From Amia ocellicauda (lineage: Eukaryota; Chordata; Actinopteri; Amiiformes; Amiidae): 64,000 bases of DNA. The stretch is taken from the NCBI RefSeq assembly GCF_036373705.1, contig NC_089856.1:28802298-28866297 (forward strand), in the 5' to 3' direction. Shown here in pieces: positions 51,282 through 62,185 of this stretch. A program made the position numbers and the translations under genes. The notes beneath the pieces are model-generated. The model was not told the DNA's origin, made no database searches, and worked only from the letters and a program-made list of their open reading frames with translations. The first letter of the stretch is position 1; each line of letters begins with the position of its first letter.

Positions 51282-53098
51282 TTTGACACTTCATTGGCAT
51301 TTCTGGTAAGAAGAAAAGATCAGAGGAAATGTATAATTGTTCATAAAGATCTTATTGTCCCTTTAGTTCAAATTATATTTCACATCAATATATTTTGCAT
51401 AAATTAAAAACAAAATTAACTCTTCTCAAACTGGTATACCTGACCAAAATGTGTCATGCGTGACCAACACATGTCATATGGAAGCCAAAACTGTCATATG
51501 TGACCAAGAATGAAAGAACAAAAACGCAAGAAAGACAAATTTGAGAAAGAAGCAAAAAGGGAAAAAAAGAAAGGATTACAATTCATATTTGGCAGCTACA
51601 TCTATCTGTCGAAAAAAAACTTCCTTCCGCTAGTCTACTTGCTCTGCCAAAAATCTGTTTGGAAAATTATATATTATCGCGTGCTCCTGGTAGATTGGAT
51701 TACCCATATACTTGCATGTGTGAGAATGACAAATTATTTACAACAGAATTGCGTTCTGGAATCCATCTACAGAACACGTCTTTGGTGAATTCCAAACGAT
51801 TTATTTATTTAAAGAACACGTTTAACATTTTAAACTGAAACTATGTCAAATAGTATGCTTGATTTAAAAAAAAAAATTGGAAGAGAAAGTACTTGAAGTA
51901 TGAAAAACTGGCATTACTGCAAAAAACACGATTTTTAGCAACAAAAAGAGTATTTATAATTTTGTTTCGTTGTATTTTAAAAAAATGACGGGATTTACTT
52001 CAACCAAATAGATTTTAGTTTAAGCAACTAGGCTCAGTTTCGTCCTCGCTTTATTTCTACTTTCACATTCGAATCACATCTCTTATTCTTTTAAATAAGT
52101 GCCATGGGGACTACGGTGCCTAATTTTAATTTCACAACCATGGAGGAGGTAATAAAAACAAATAAGACATTGCATTGTATTACAACAAATACATCAATGA
52201 TAAAAACCTATGCACAGAATATGTTGTAAGTACTGCAAGATATACAGTGAAAGGGAGATTCTGTCCTTTTTCTAATTCAAGAATAAGGTAGCAATCATAT
52301 ATCCATTTTTTATGTCCCTATATCCAAGACGCGTTCCTAATGAATGCATCTGTATTCAACGTAAATACACGGCTCAGAAACAACATCCTTTATTTTTGTT
52401 TTTGTCATTTCCAACAGATTTCCCTTTGGGTTTCTGTGTAACGAATACCCCGCAAAATCATTAATAATACATGATGTCTGTACATCTATCAGTAACATGC
52501 AGCAGCAAACGTACATCACTAGTGCAATCCAGCAGACCGCGTTATATTCTTGTGCTAAAAAGACGCATCTTGAGGTCTTCTTACCTTTTTTAAAGGATGC
52601 GATTCTAGGGCATCAATTTAACGTGGTTACTATAGTGATTGCTTTCCCCTCTCCCTTGGTACCAAAGCTGAATACAAGACTAAACCATCCCAGTGATGGA
52701 AAATATTAAACCCTTCCTCTAATCAATAAGGAGTAATTTGAACAGGGCATGTACAACGAGCACAACATCATCTTATGCGTCTTTAATCATTCTACTGGGG
52801 TCTGGCTGCTTAATGATTACAGTGTATATTTAAAACATGCCACCCGCTAAGCTGGTACTGGTATACGAGCTTTCATCTGCAGTATTCTCCAAAATGCCAT
52901 CACACACATATCAGTGGTGCTCCTATTGGGTTTGCATTTCAGCCTTGCAGACATTTTTTTTTAATCAATTTAGACCGTTGCAGGGTCCATTCTTTCTATT
53001 CAGATATTGCCAATACTAATATAAAATCGAAAGCATGCCCACAAATGAGTCTACATGTGAAATGTATATAAGAGCGCAAGAGCTCTTCATTCTCTTAC

Positions 53099-53310
53099 CT
53101 GTTTCAGCATCCCTTTCCTATTGTGGGAGCCGATCCGGAGGAGTCTGCCGCTGGAATGCGCTGTCAGCTACAGGCGCGGAATATTAATAACGCAGCCAAC
53201 CTGTTCATTAATGCTCCGGGCAAACACCGCAGCAACAGGGCTGAATCAGAGACACACACCAAGTGCTGTCGTCTACGGAACCCTGAGATGATAACGGGAC
53301 AGCCAATCGC
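53099..53310 (-). other. amer3: Predicted non-coding first exon of amer3
   Basis: On the minus strand a strong donor (AAACAG|GTAAGAGA) ends at 53099. The matching acceptor (TTTTCTTCTTACCAG) ends at 51303, giving a 1796-bp intron and leaving only 21 bases before the AMER3 ATG. The exon candidate is locally GC- and CpG-enriched and its 5' end is not defined. AMER genes typically have a non-coding first exon and a single coding exon, which fits. Confidence 0.6.
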
Positions 53311-53750
53311 ATTGCAATATTTTCTGAGAAATCACAGCTGAACATGCATTCATATGTATTCCAAATGGAAATATAAAAATATATAATCAGGCTTAATTCA
53401 ACGTCACCACTGAACATCAAATGTATTATACTAACAGACGAATTGTCCATTCTCATAAAACTGTTTTTACAACAAACATATATTAGGTGTTTCAAAAAGC
53501 CCATCTCCGTTATGCACACTACATTGAGGGAAAAAAAAGTATTTGATCCCCTGCTGATTTTGTACGTTTGCCCAGTGACAAAGAAATGATCAGTCTATAA
53601 TTTTAATGGTAGGTGTATTTTAACAGTGAGAGACAGAATAACAGCAAAAAAATCCAGAAAAATGCATTTCAAAAAGTTATAAATTGATTTGCATGTTAAT
53701 GAGGGAAATAAGTATTTGATCCCCTATCAATCAGCAAGATTTCTGGCTCC

Positions 53751-53847
53751 CAGGTGTCTTTTATACAGGTAACGAGCTGAGATTAGGAGCACTGTCTTAA
53801 AGGGAGTGCTCCTAATCTCAGCTCGTTACCTGTATAAAAGACACCTG
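53751..53847. repeat. Perfect 43-bp inverted repeat (hairpin) inside the Tc1 element
   Basis: Arms 53751-53793 and 53805-53847 are exact reverse complements, separated by 11 bases (GTCTTAAAGGG). The right arm ends shortly before the transposase ATG at 53890. It would form a strong cruciform or RNA stem in the transposase leader. Confidence 0.97.
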
Positions 53848-53889
53848 TCCACAGAAGCAATCAATCAATCAGATTCCAAACTCTCCACC

Positions 53890-54902
53890 ATGGCCAAGAC
53901 CAAAGAGCTGTCCAAGGATGTCAGGGACAAGATTGTAGACCTACACAAGGCTGGAATGGGCTACAAGACCATCGCCAAGCAGCTTGGTGAGAAGGTGACA
54001 ACAGTTGGTGCGATTATTCGCAAATGGAAGAAACACAAAATAACTGTCAGTCTCCCTCGGTCTGGGGCTCCATGCAAGATCTCACCTCGTGGAGTTTCAA
54101 TGATCATGAGAACGGTGAGGAATCAGACCAGAACTACACGGGAGGATCTTGTTAATGATCTCAAGGCAGCTGGGACCATAGTCACCAAGAAAACAATTGG
54201 TAACACACTACGCCGTGAAGGACTGAAATCCTGTAGCGCCCGCGAGGTCCCCCTGCTCAAGAAAGCACATGTACAGGCCCATCTGAAGTTTACCAATGAA
54301 CATCTGAATGATTCAGAGGAGAACTGGGTGAAAGTGTTGTGGTCAGATGAGACCAAAATCGAGCTCTTTGGCATCAACTCAACTCGTCATGTTTGGAGGA
54401 GGAGGAATGACCCCAAGAACACCATCCCCACCGTCAAACATGGAGGTGAAAACATTATGCTTTGGGGGTGTTTTTCTGCTAAGGGGACAGGACAACTGCA
54501 CCGCATCAAAGGGACGATGGACGGGGCCATGTACCGTCAAATCTTGGGTGAGAACCTCCTTCCCTCAGCCAGGGCATTGAAAATGGGTCGTGGATGGTAT
54601 TCCAGCATGACAATGACCCAAAACACACAGCCAAGGCAACAAAGGAGTGGCTCAAGAAGAAGCACATTAAGATCCTGGAGTGGCCTAGCCAGTCTCCAGA
54701 CCTTAATCCCATAGAAAATCTGTGGAGGGAGCTGACGGTTCGAGTTGCCAAACGTCAGCCTCGAAACCTTAATGACTTGGAGAGGATCTGCAAAGAGGAG
54801 TGGGACAAAATCCCTCCTGAGATGTGTGCAAACCTGGTGGCCAACTACAAGAAACGTCTGACCTCTGTGATTGCCAACAAGGGTTTTGCCACCAAGTACT
54901 AA
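53890..54902 (+). pseudogene. Tc1 transposase, one-base frameshift
   Basis: The coding region starts [20 protein letters not shown] with an N-terminal helix-turn-helix, and WSDET holds the first catalytic Asp. The frame is lost near 54594-54597 (GGATGGTATT). Downstream the correct product continues one frame over (FQHDNDPKH, then [11 protein letters not shown]) to the TAA at 54900-54902. The span is 1013 nt, one short of 338 codons, which fits a single-base deletion in a G run. The second Asp and the Glu are 34 residues apart, as in classical Tc1. Apart from this lesion the gene appears complete. Confidence 0.93.
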
Positions 54903-55079
54903 GTCGAAGGGGTCAAATACTTATTTCCCTCATTAACATGCAAATCAATTTATAACTTTTTTGAAATGCGTTTTTCTGGATTTTTTTGCTGTTATTCTGT
55001 CTCTCACAGATCATTTCTTTGTCAGTGGGCAAACGTACAAAATCAGCAGGGGATCAAATACTTTTTTCCCCTCACTGTA

Positions 55080-56162
55080 AGTTGCATAATGTGTAACATA
55101 ATAACTAAATAACTCAATTGCGTTTCACCGGCGACATTCTCTAACTCGCCATCTCTGTCCGAGGTGTCACCATGTTTACATGCCTTATTTGAAGCAGTGC
55201 TCAGTTTCAGGGTGAGTGACCTGAGACAACATGGGAGGAATGGACGCTGCTTGCCCAGGTCAGGGCTCATAACCCGGGCTAGCTAAACTAGCCGGGAAAG
55301 TTCAGTTTCCATCTCATTAACGACTAACCCTGTTTTGACCAGACAGCAATAAGAAGTCTATAAGAATGAGCTCGTTCAACCTCAGCCCACACGGTTCGTT
55401 CAATACATGTGATATGCATGAAGCCAGACTTCGGTATATATACGCATCTTTTCTTTTTTCTTCTTCTCAGACACGTTTTAAAGCATTGCAATTCGCAACG
55501 TGTCAAGGTTGAGACAGAGGTACATTTGGTCTAGCGCAGGTTTGTCATTTCAAATATCCGCACGTCCAATTGCTATACAGAGACAGAGAGGGTCACAGAG
55601 TTTATCTCAGTTATCTCCCTGGAATTCATCATATAAAGCCGAGAAGGGGACTAATGCGAGATTTCTGATTTTGCAAATTATAAAAGTGTTTTGGTGGACT
55701 CTGACGGACACTCTAGGTACTGCAAATGCTTACTGTCAGTCCTGTAGTGGCTTTTCGTGGTATTTCTGCTAGTATGTACTTTGCAATTCGGTATGTCTGT
55801 GTTGATGAATTGCATATGAGATGTATGTACTTCATTATAATCAAACGGATATACATTGAAATTAAATTAAATTAAATTTCTGCCAGAATGTAAAAAAAAG
55901 TACAAATACAATACAAAAGTTGTTATAATCCAATTATATAGGACATTCATATTTTAATTTATGGTGTTTTCTCTAAGAACACTGTTGGATTATTGTATCT
56001 TGTATCTTATACGTATAAGAATTATTGTTTTCAGTAGAAAATGGCATCATGCTTTGTTTGAAAAAAAAAAAAAACGTCCTAGCAGGTTTCACATATCCTG
56101 ATTAGTACTAGTCTTGTACTGCTCTACCTAAAATATCATTGGAGTGCTAATTTTGCTCTGTG
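55080..56162. other. Intergenic spacer upstream of srprb
   Basis: Nothing coding is supported. It contains an (AAATT)n-like short repeat near 55861-55880 and an A run near 56060-56074. It lies between the Tc1 element and the srprb promoter. Confidence 0.5.
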
Positions 56163-56250
56163 TTGCGCGGATCTGCGCTGCTCCACCAATGGGATCGGTG
56201 GGATTCTACAGATCTGCGCAGAACCGCGGAAATCTGCGCTGCAAGACCGC
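56163..56250 (+). mobile_element. GC-rich inverted-repeat MITE, copy B (in srprb promoter)
   Basis: It shares the core CTGCTCCACCAATGGGATC and the arm CGCGGAAATCTGCGCTGCAAG with copies A and C. Its left end seems truncated. It ends 150 bp before the srprb start codon and so probably forms part of the promoter or 5' leader. Confidence 0.72.
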
Positions 56251-56400
56251 GACCTTAGATTGGCTACGACGCACCCTATCTGCGCCAGTGTCAAGTTGTG
56301 CTTACTGCGCATGCCCGTGTCTAAGGTCCACGTGTCTTCGCGCACGGTCAGTGACAGCGCTGCGCAGCTGCCCGGCTCAGTGCGCTGTTCTGCGTGAAAG
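56251..56400 (+). promoter_or_regulatory. srprb: srprb proximal promoter and 5' leader
   Basis: CpG-rich and TATA-less. It contains an NRF1-like site, CTGCGCATGCCC (56305-56316), and an E-box, CACGTG (56329-56334), typical of housekeeping promoters. The initiation context is GTGAAAGATGGAG. The transcription start is not defined. Confidence 0.6.
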
Positions 56401-58387
56401 ATGGAGGGGGAGATGGTGCCGGAGCAGGCTTCGTTTCAGCCTTATTTAGACTCTTTTCGAAAGGAGCTGCAGGCACAAGATCCCGCCGTGATCGGGGTTG
56501 TTGTGGCCCTGTTGCTGGTTATCCTTACGGCAGGTTAGTAAAGTGTGTTAGTAATTTACACATGGGCTTGTGGACTCAGGCCTAGTTTGTCTCTTGGGGA
56601 ACAGATGTCGCGCAGATTTCCGCAGTTCTGCAGCTTTAAACCAATTACAGTGCAAGAAAAGTGCAGAACTGAGGAAATCTGCGCTCCGAGACCTGTGCTA
56701 CAGCTGCAGTGCTGCTGCTCGAGCATTAACGTTACGTGTCTGTTTACAAGTGTTTTAAAGCCTTTCAAGACTATAATTTGTATTATGAGGTGTGTGGTTC
56801 CGGGGGGGGGTAGACTTTTTTTTTTTGTTGGACCTGGTGGACTGATGGAGGGTTGCCTTTTTATATTGTTATGGAAAATAATTGTGCAACTCATGTGGAC
56901 AGTACAATACTATATGTATGTATATCATGCCATAATATCACAGTGTATTTAAGATATTTGTTTGTTTCTGTCTTCTAGTGCTTATGAAGATTTTCTGGGC
57001 CAGCAAGTCTACGAGGAGGGCAGTTCTGTTGGTCGGGCTCTGTGATTCGGGGAAGACTCTCCTCTTCATTCGAGTGGGTATCCCCAATCTGTCATCTCTG
57101 TGTACCAGGGTCATGTTCATGTAGCGCAGATTTGTGCAGCTCTGCATGGATCTGTGCTGCTCCACCAGTGGGATTGTTGGAATTCTGCAGATCTGGAAAT
57201 GTGGGCTACTAGAACTCGACTATATTTTGCCCTATCTGCGTCAGACCCATTCCTGGGAAGTTGTCCTCTACATCCGATATTGACAGCATCCCCCTTGCTC
57301 GAAATGCATTTCCCCCCAGTTCTCAAACCAATGCTATGCCGCTGATTTACTGTATAACAGGTTAATTAATTTTGCAATGCAACAGACACTGTTTGATCAA
57401 TAACTGTTCTCATATCAAGGTGCATATTTAATAAGATATCAACTTAAATTGAAACAAATGGTGTTCAGTGTGTTTCCACTCACTCCTTTCCAAATGAACG
57501 TACAATACAAAAGAGGAATCCTATCAAGCACTCAGTAAAAATATATCTAATGTTTGTGCTTTGCCTTAGATGATGTTTCTCCTTTTGTTAATTAGTATTT
57601 TTTTTGCAGCTGCTGTCCGGAAAATATAAGAAGACTCAAACCTCCATTACAGACACCACTGCAATATACAAAACCAAAAATGACAGGGTGAGTAAAATAT
57701 GCTGGGCCACATTCCTAAGGTTCAGCTTTTTCTTTTCTCTTTTGCACTTTCTGAATTCAAATGTTTTTCCTCTCTTTGTGGTTGATGGATAAGCACTCCA
57801 AAAATGTACCTATCAGTACATTCATTTTAATTCTTGCCATTAACTTCATAAAAAGAAACCAAAGACAGCTAAGAATCAAACTTTTTTCAGATGTGTGTAG
57901 GTGGTCTCAGATAATTAACTGCTAAAAACCTGAGAAAGTTGAGAAATTGGACCAATTAAATAAATGTCAGGTACATTATTAAGAGTGCAACAGAAAAGAA
58001 ACCCACAATACCCATTTGGCTTTGAACATTATAAATGGACACAGCCAGTGTTTGCAACATCTGGGGTCTACTTTCTGTTGAAGTTTCCGAGTCACTCCTC
58101 TCTTGCCTGCAGAGAAGTGGCTTGACTATGATTGACCTGCCAGGACACGAAAGCTTGCGGCCTCAGTATGTGGAGAAGTTCAAGTCTTCCGCGAGGTGAT
58201 CATTTATAATTTTATTAATTGACTTAACAATTGAATTGTATGGATGTGGTGGGATCGTAACATTTGCAAATAACTTCTCACATTGTTGGTCACTTCCCAA
58301 TTCCCGTCTTAATCTACCAGATGGTTGGAGATTATTATATTTTTTTGTTCTTGGAATTAGTCAGTGTACCATTTACAATGAAAACTA

Positions 58388-58424
<37 letters not shown>

Positions 58425-60886
58425 CATTGCTTTTGACTGCTTTTTCTCCGCAGGGCAATAGTGTTTGTGGTGGACAGTGCAGTTTTTCAGAAGGAGGTGC
58501 GTGATGTGGCAGAGTTCCTCTACTCCTTGCTGACTGACAGTGTAATTGTAAAGAATACCCCCTTTCTGCTCATCGCCTGCAATAAGCAAGGTATTGTACT
58601 GGACCTGAATGGGAAATTACCCCCAGGGGAAGGAAAGTCTGGCACATCCATTACAAGTGTTTTATTTTTATAGCCATGGAATAAAATTAACACCCGACAC
58701 CCGCCAATCTGTCATTTTTACCAGTCACTTCAACGGGTAGCCAACAAGTGTATGGGAACTCAACTTGTTATGATTTCTCATAATGTATTGGTTGATTTGT
58801 TTCAAAAAGTGTTTTCGAGTTAATAGTAGTTAATAATAGTTGCGTTGATATTCATAAGTTCATATTGAAGTTCATATTCGCACAATCGGTGGAATTCTGC
58901 AGGTCTCTGCATATCTGGGGAAATCTGCGCTACAACACGCCCCATGACTTCCTTACAGAGAAGCACATGAGTGTATAATAATGTCGAGTGCAATTAAACT
59001 ACCACAAATCTACAGCAACCAAACAACCTTCTCCGAAACTAGCAATGAGAGAAAAGGAAAGAGGAGCAACAAACACATGAACACACACACAGACGGCTAT
59101 TGCTCCTCTATTCTGTATTCGCTGGAACTCGAGCGCACAGTTCTGTTTCCGAACGCAGAGCGGCAGTGTGAGTGTGCTGTGGACAGGAAAAGCCAATCGT
59201 TTAGTCAAGTAGATTGTATTAATTAGCTAACTAGATAGGTCTTACACATTTTGTATTTCGTTGTTGTAACCGGAAAACATTACCACAAGGACGCTAATGT
59301 TAAGGCATTTTCATTGCACCTCACATTGCTAAACTGGCAAATTAATGAAAATGTATAAAAATTGAAAAAAAATACATATTGGTCGGTCAGTTACAGATGT
59401 AATGGCAAAATATTCCTTTATAAACAAATAGTCACAACCTTTATGGTTAATTTGAAAGTGTGACAAAAAGTTATGATATGTCGGCTACAACAATAATAAT
59501 ACGGGTCTGCTGTTATTATGCTATTTCCATATGTCTTCTAATAATGCATTTTTACATAGATATTTATTTAACAAAGTTGTTGTGTCAGATAAGTATTCAT
59601 CAATTACAACATATTAATTTGTGTTGAAACGATTTGCGATAGAGACGAGCATTTTTTGCTGTGTAGTGGAGATTCTGCTGAAGAGAAACGTGCGGTTTGT
59701 TCACATTGCGTGGTATTGACCAATGGAAAGGACGTCACTGTCTGTCATCATCCCTAAAGATCCAATCCAAAGGACCTCTCTCAGCCCTGGCACTCTCAAC
59801 TGATAAAGCAGGTGTCAAGTTATGTGCTGCTGTGAGAGCAGTGGTCAGAGTGCAGATGAGAGAGAGAAACAGACTTTTACATTGTAACTTATAAACAATG
59901 ACTTTTAATGATAACATTAATTTTAATGATTTTTAAAGGCCCTAAGAAAATGCTTTGAAATTTAATGACTTTTAATGACGGTGAATAAATTACCTGAATA
60001 AATGTCATGTTCACCACACATTTATATACCCTCATATATTTCTGGTGATGTTTGCCTTTGGCTGGTAAAAATACCAAGTGGCTGGTAAGTTTTTTCCTTC
60101 TACCAGACACAGTGCCTAGTGTCCAAGAAAGTTAATTGTATCCCCTGTTTATAGCCAAGCTTTAGTTCTGAGTGCAAAAGGGCCGATTGCATTGTTAACA
60201 ATAAAAGGAGTGAATAAATTGAAAGGAAATGTCATGGTTATGTTAAAATTTTTGTTTTTCTCTCCAGACATTACCATGGCAAAGTCTGCGAAACTTATTC
60301 AACAGCAGCTGGAAAAGGAGATGTGAGTATTCATACTTCTATGTTTTGTTTCAGTCTTTTGGATTTTAAGTTTCCTATTAAACCTACAGAATTCTGACTG
60401 TCCAAGACCAGGACCAAGTGGTTAAATTCCACAGTTGGTCAATAGATGGTAATGTATTCGTGGTGCAAACTAATCATTTGTGGTGAATCCCTCATCAAGC
60501 CCTATTTTGATGTTTTATCACTGATATTATATTGAAAGTTTGTTTTGATGTCCATGTGTCAACTGAAGGGTCCTGTTTAAAGCAGTGTAAAGGGGTCCCC
60601 AGCCAGAAGAGTGTGACCCTACAGCATTGCAATACTCTTCAACCTGCCACTGTCTTTCATTGTTCATAGGAACACACTGCGGGTGACTCGTTCGGCTGCT
60701 TTGAGCGCCCAGGATGGGCCCAGCGGTGGGGGCACGGTGCACCTGGGGAAGAAAGGCAAGGATTTTGAATTTTCACAGCTGCCCATGAGAGTGGAGTTTG
60801 TGGAGTGCAGCGCAAGGGGCAGCAAGGGTGAGGAGGGGGAAGCTGACATTGAGAATCTGGAGAAATTCCTGGCCAAGTTAGCATGA
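56401..60886 (+). CDS. srprb: Signal recognition particle receptor subunit beta
   Basis: A membrane-anchored GTPase that holds the SRP receptor alpha subunit on the endoplasmic reticulum during co-translational targeting. The seven coding exons are 56401-56533, 56979-57073, 57610-57687, 58113-58195, 58454-58590, 60268-60322 and 60670-60886. All have GT-AG introns and together give 265 residues (human 271). A transmembrane segment covers about residues 29-50. GTPase motifs seen are the P-loop GLCDSGKT (64-71), DLPGH (110-114), NKQD (173-176, split by intron 5) and CSARG (240-244). Conserved family blocks AIVFVVDS and MAKSAKLIQQQLEKE leave no doubt about identity. The gene is convergent with transferrin and divergent from amer3. 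Introns 1, 2 and 5 carry copies of a GC-rich MITE. All joins keep the frame. Confidence 0.98.
56607..56690. mobile_element. GC-rich MITE-related element E (srprb intron 1)
   Basis: The inverted ends GCGCAGATTTCCGCAGTTCT and AGAACTGAGGAAATCTGCGC flank a short, different AT-rich core. The ends match the arms of copies A to D, so this looks like a relative with a replaced or deleted centre. Confidence 0.7.
57119..57217 (+). mobile_element. GC-rich MITE, copy C (srprb intron 2)
   Basis: Begins TGTAGCGCAGATTTGTGCAG, continues through the core CTGCTCCACCAGTGGGAT, and ends with a degraded right arm (GAAATGTGGGCTACTAGAAC). Same orientation as copy B. Confidence 0.72.
58388..58421. repeat. (TA)n microsatellite in srprb intron 4
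   Basis: About 16 TA units, ending roughly 30 bases before the exon 5 acceptor (58453). Confidence 0.95.
58883..58940 (+). mobile_element. GC-rich MITE, partial copy D (srprb intron 5)
   Basis: Only the right half of the family is present: GGTGGAATTCTGCAGGTCTC followed by GGGGAAATCTGCGCTACAAC. Confidence 0.6.
58941..60267 (+). other. srprb: Remainder of srprb intron 5
   Basis: Non-coding. It contains short local repeats of the theme GACTTTTAATGA near 59897-59980. No exon or further mobile element is recognised. Confidence 0.6.
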
Positions 60887-61438
60887 GTGCAGAGGACATG
60901 CCAGGGCTGCTGGTAGGACTGTAGTGCAATGTTGACACTGAACAGCTTTGGATATGGTCATTAACTGGCTCCCCAAAGAGAAGCAACAGTATTCTGTTTA
61001 TTTACATGTCATCATGTACCTTTCTATAAAGGGCGTAAGAAGTATCACATTGTTTTACAGGGGGCTTGTCAATATTTTTTTTTGGTCATCTTTGTTGACT
61101 GCTTGTTTCTTTGGATTTCATGTTGTTCTGCTCTCAGGATGAATACAATTTATTGAAAAATGTCATAATAACTGAGAATGTGCTTCTCTTCCACTACAAT
61201 TTTCCAAACCCACCCACCCCTCCCCTCCCCTAAAACACAACATACCCTTCTTATTCCTTATAGATTTCATATATTGCTACGTCCTGTTTTTGAATCTTTA
61301 AAATAGTTTGTGTTCCAGTGTTCCAGAATTATACTATGATAAGCAAGCTCCAAAATAGTCTGACAAATACTTATTTGTAAGGGAATGTGGGATTAGATTG
61401 CTTTGCAAGGTATGTACAGGCATAGCTGTTTATTGCAT

Positions 61439-61456
61439 TTTTTTTTTTTTTTTTTA
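61439..61456. repeat. Poly-T run in srprb 3' UTR
   Basis: About 18 T residues within the presumed 3' untranslated region of srprb. Confidence 0.9.
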
Positions 61457-61697
61457 AGTTTAAGTATTTCATTTAAGTTATTAGAAGGATGACCCAATTT
61501 TTATTTTTTGTTTAATTTTACAAGATCAGACTCTTGAAGATAGTTTATACTTTCTTCTAATACATTTAAAGAATGTCATGTATGTGCCTTTTATAAATTC
61601 CAGGGAATTCAAATGCATATTTAAATGTAACAGCCCAGATGCCATAATTTCTTAAATAGCTATTTTAATGTTGGTTTGTTTGTTTGTTCTGCTTTAA

Positions 61698-61703
61698 AAT
61701 AAA
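61698..61703 (+). terminator. srprb: Likely srprb polyadenylation signal
   Basis: AATAAA lies 812 bases after the stop codon and is followed by GT-rich sequence (TTGGTTTTGTGTGATTG) 20-40 bases downstream, the usual layout of a poly(A) site. A second AATAAA at 62017-62022 is an alternative. Confidence 0.6.
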
Positions 61704-62053
61704 TGCAACACATGCACAGCCTTTGGTTTTGTGTGATTGAAATGTGTAGGAAACCTATGTACTGGACAATAAGAGATCTACAGGGATTGCTACTCTGTAA
61801 TGCCTTGGTAAACCAGGTCTGTTGTGTTTAACTATGACTTAGTTATGACTTAACTAGCAATAATGTAGAACAGACTCACTAGATGTGGATCCTCTGAATG
61901 TGAATACTTCATCAGCATCTGGTAAAACAGTGTTGTCTATGTTTGAGTTTCTGAGGCGTATTTTGAAATGTTACTAAAATACCTGAGCAGTGGTTAACTA
62001 GAGAATATACACGCACAATAAAAATCAGTCATAAGTTTTTAGTTGTAAAATGC

Positions 62054-62059
62054 TTTATT
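62054..62059 (-). terminator. Likely transferrin polyadenylation signal
   Basis: AATAAA on the minus strand, 127 bases beyond the transferrin stop codon. With the srprb signals at 61698 and 62017, the two convergent 3' ends meet within about 0.4 kb and may overlap. Confidence 0.65.
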
Positions 62060-62185
62060 GTTGTTTTGTTTGTGTGAAAAGTTTAAATCAAAACCTGTTG
62101 TCCTTCACTAATTCAGTGGGGATTGGTAGCGTGTGCCCAGGGATGGTTATTTGGAAGGGACTCCTCAGTTCAGGTGACAATGGAT

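Larger units (their letters stand above)
53522..55077 (+). mobile_element. Tc1-like transposon with long IR/DR ends
   Basis: A 1556-bp element between TA dinucleotides (53520-53521 and 55078-55079). The terminal inverted repeats are about 200 bp and contain two direct repeats each, an outer and an inner copy of a motif like AGTATTTGATCCCC (near 53539 and 53711 on the left). The right repeat lacks about 35 bp present in the left. This IR/DR layout is known from active fish-derived Tc1 elements. It carries a transposase gene broken by one frameshift. It sits between the divergent promoters of amer3 and srprb. Confidence 0.95.

Noticed and set aside
48259..51407. Several open frames of 70-170 codons on the plus strand across amer3 (for example 49384-49896)
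   Set aside because: They are antisense shadows of the long AMER3 coding exon, with no family resemblance of their own.
56136..56345. Open frames on both strands around the srprb promoter and intron 1
   Set aside because: They arise from the GC-rich MITE copies and CpG-rich leader, and none matches a known domain.
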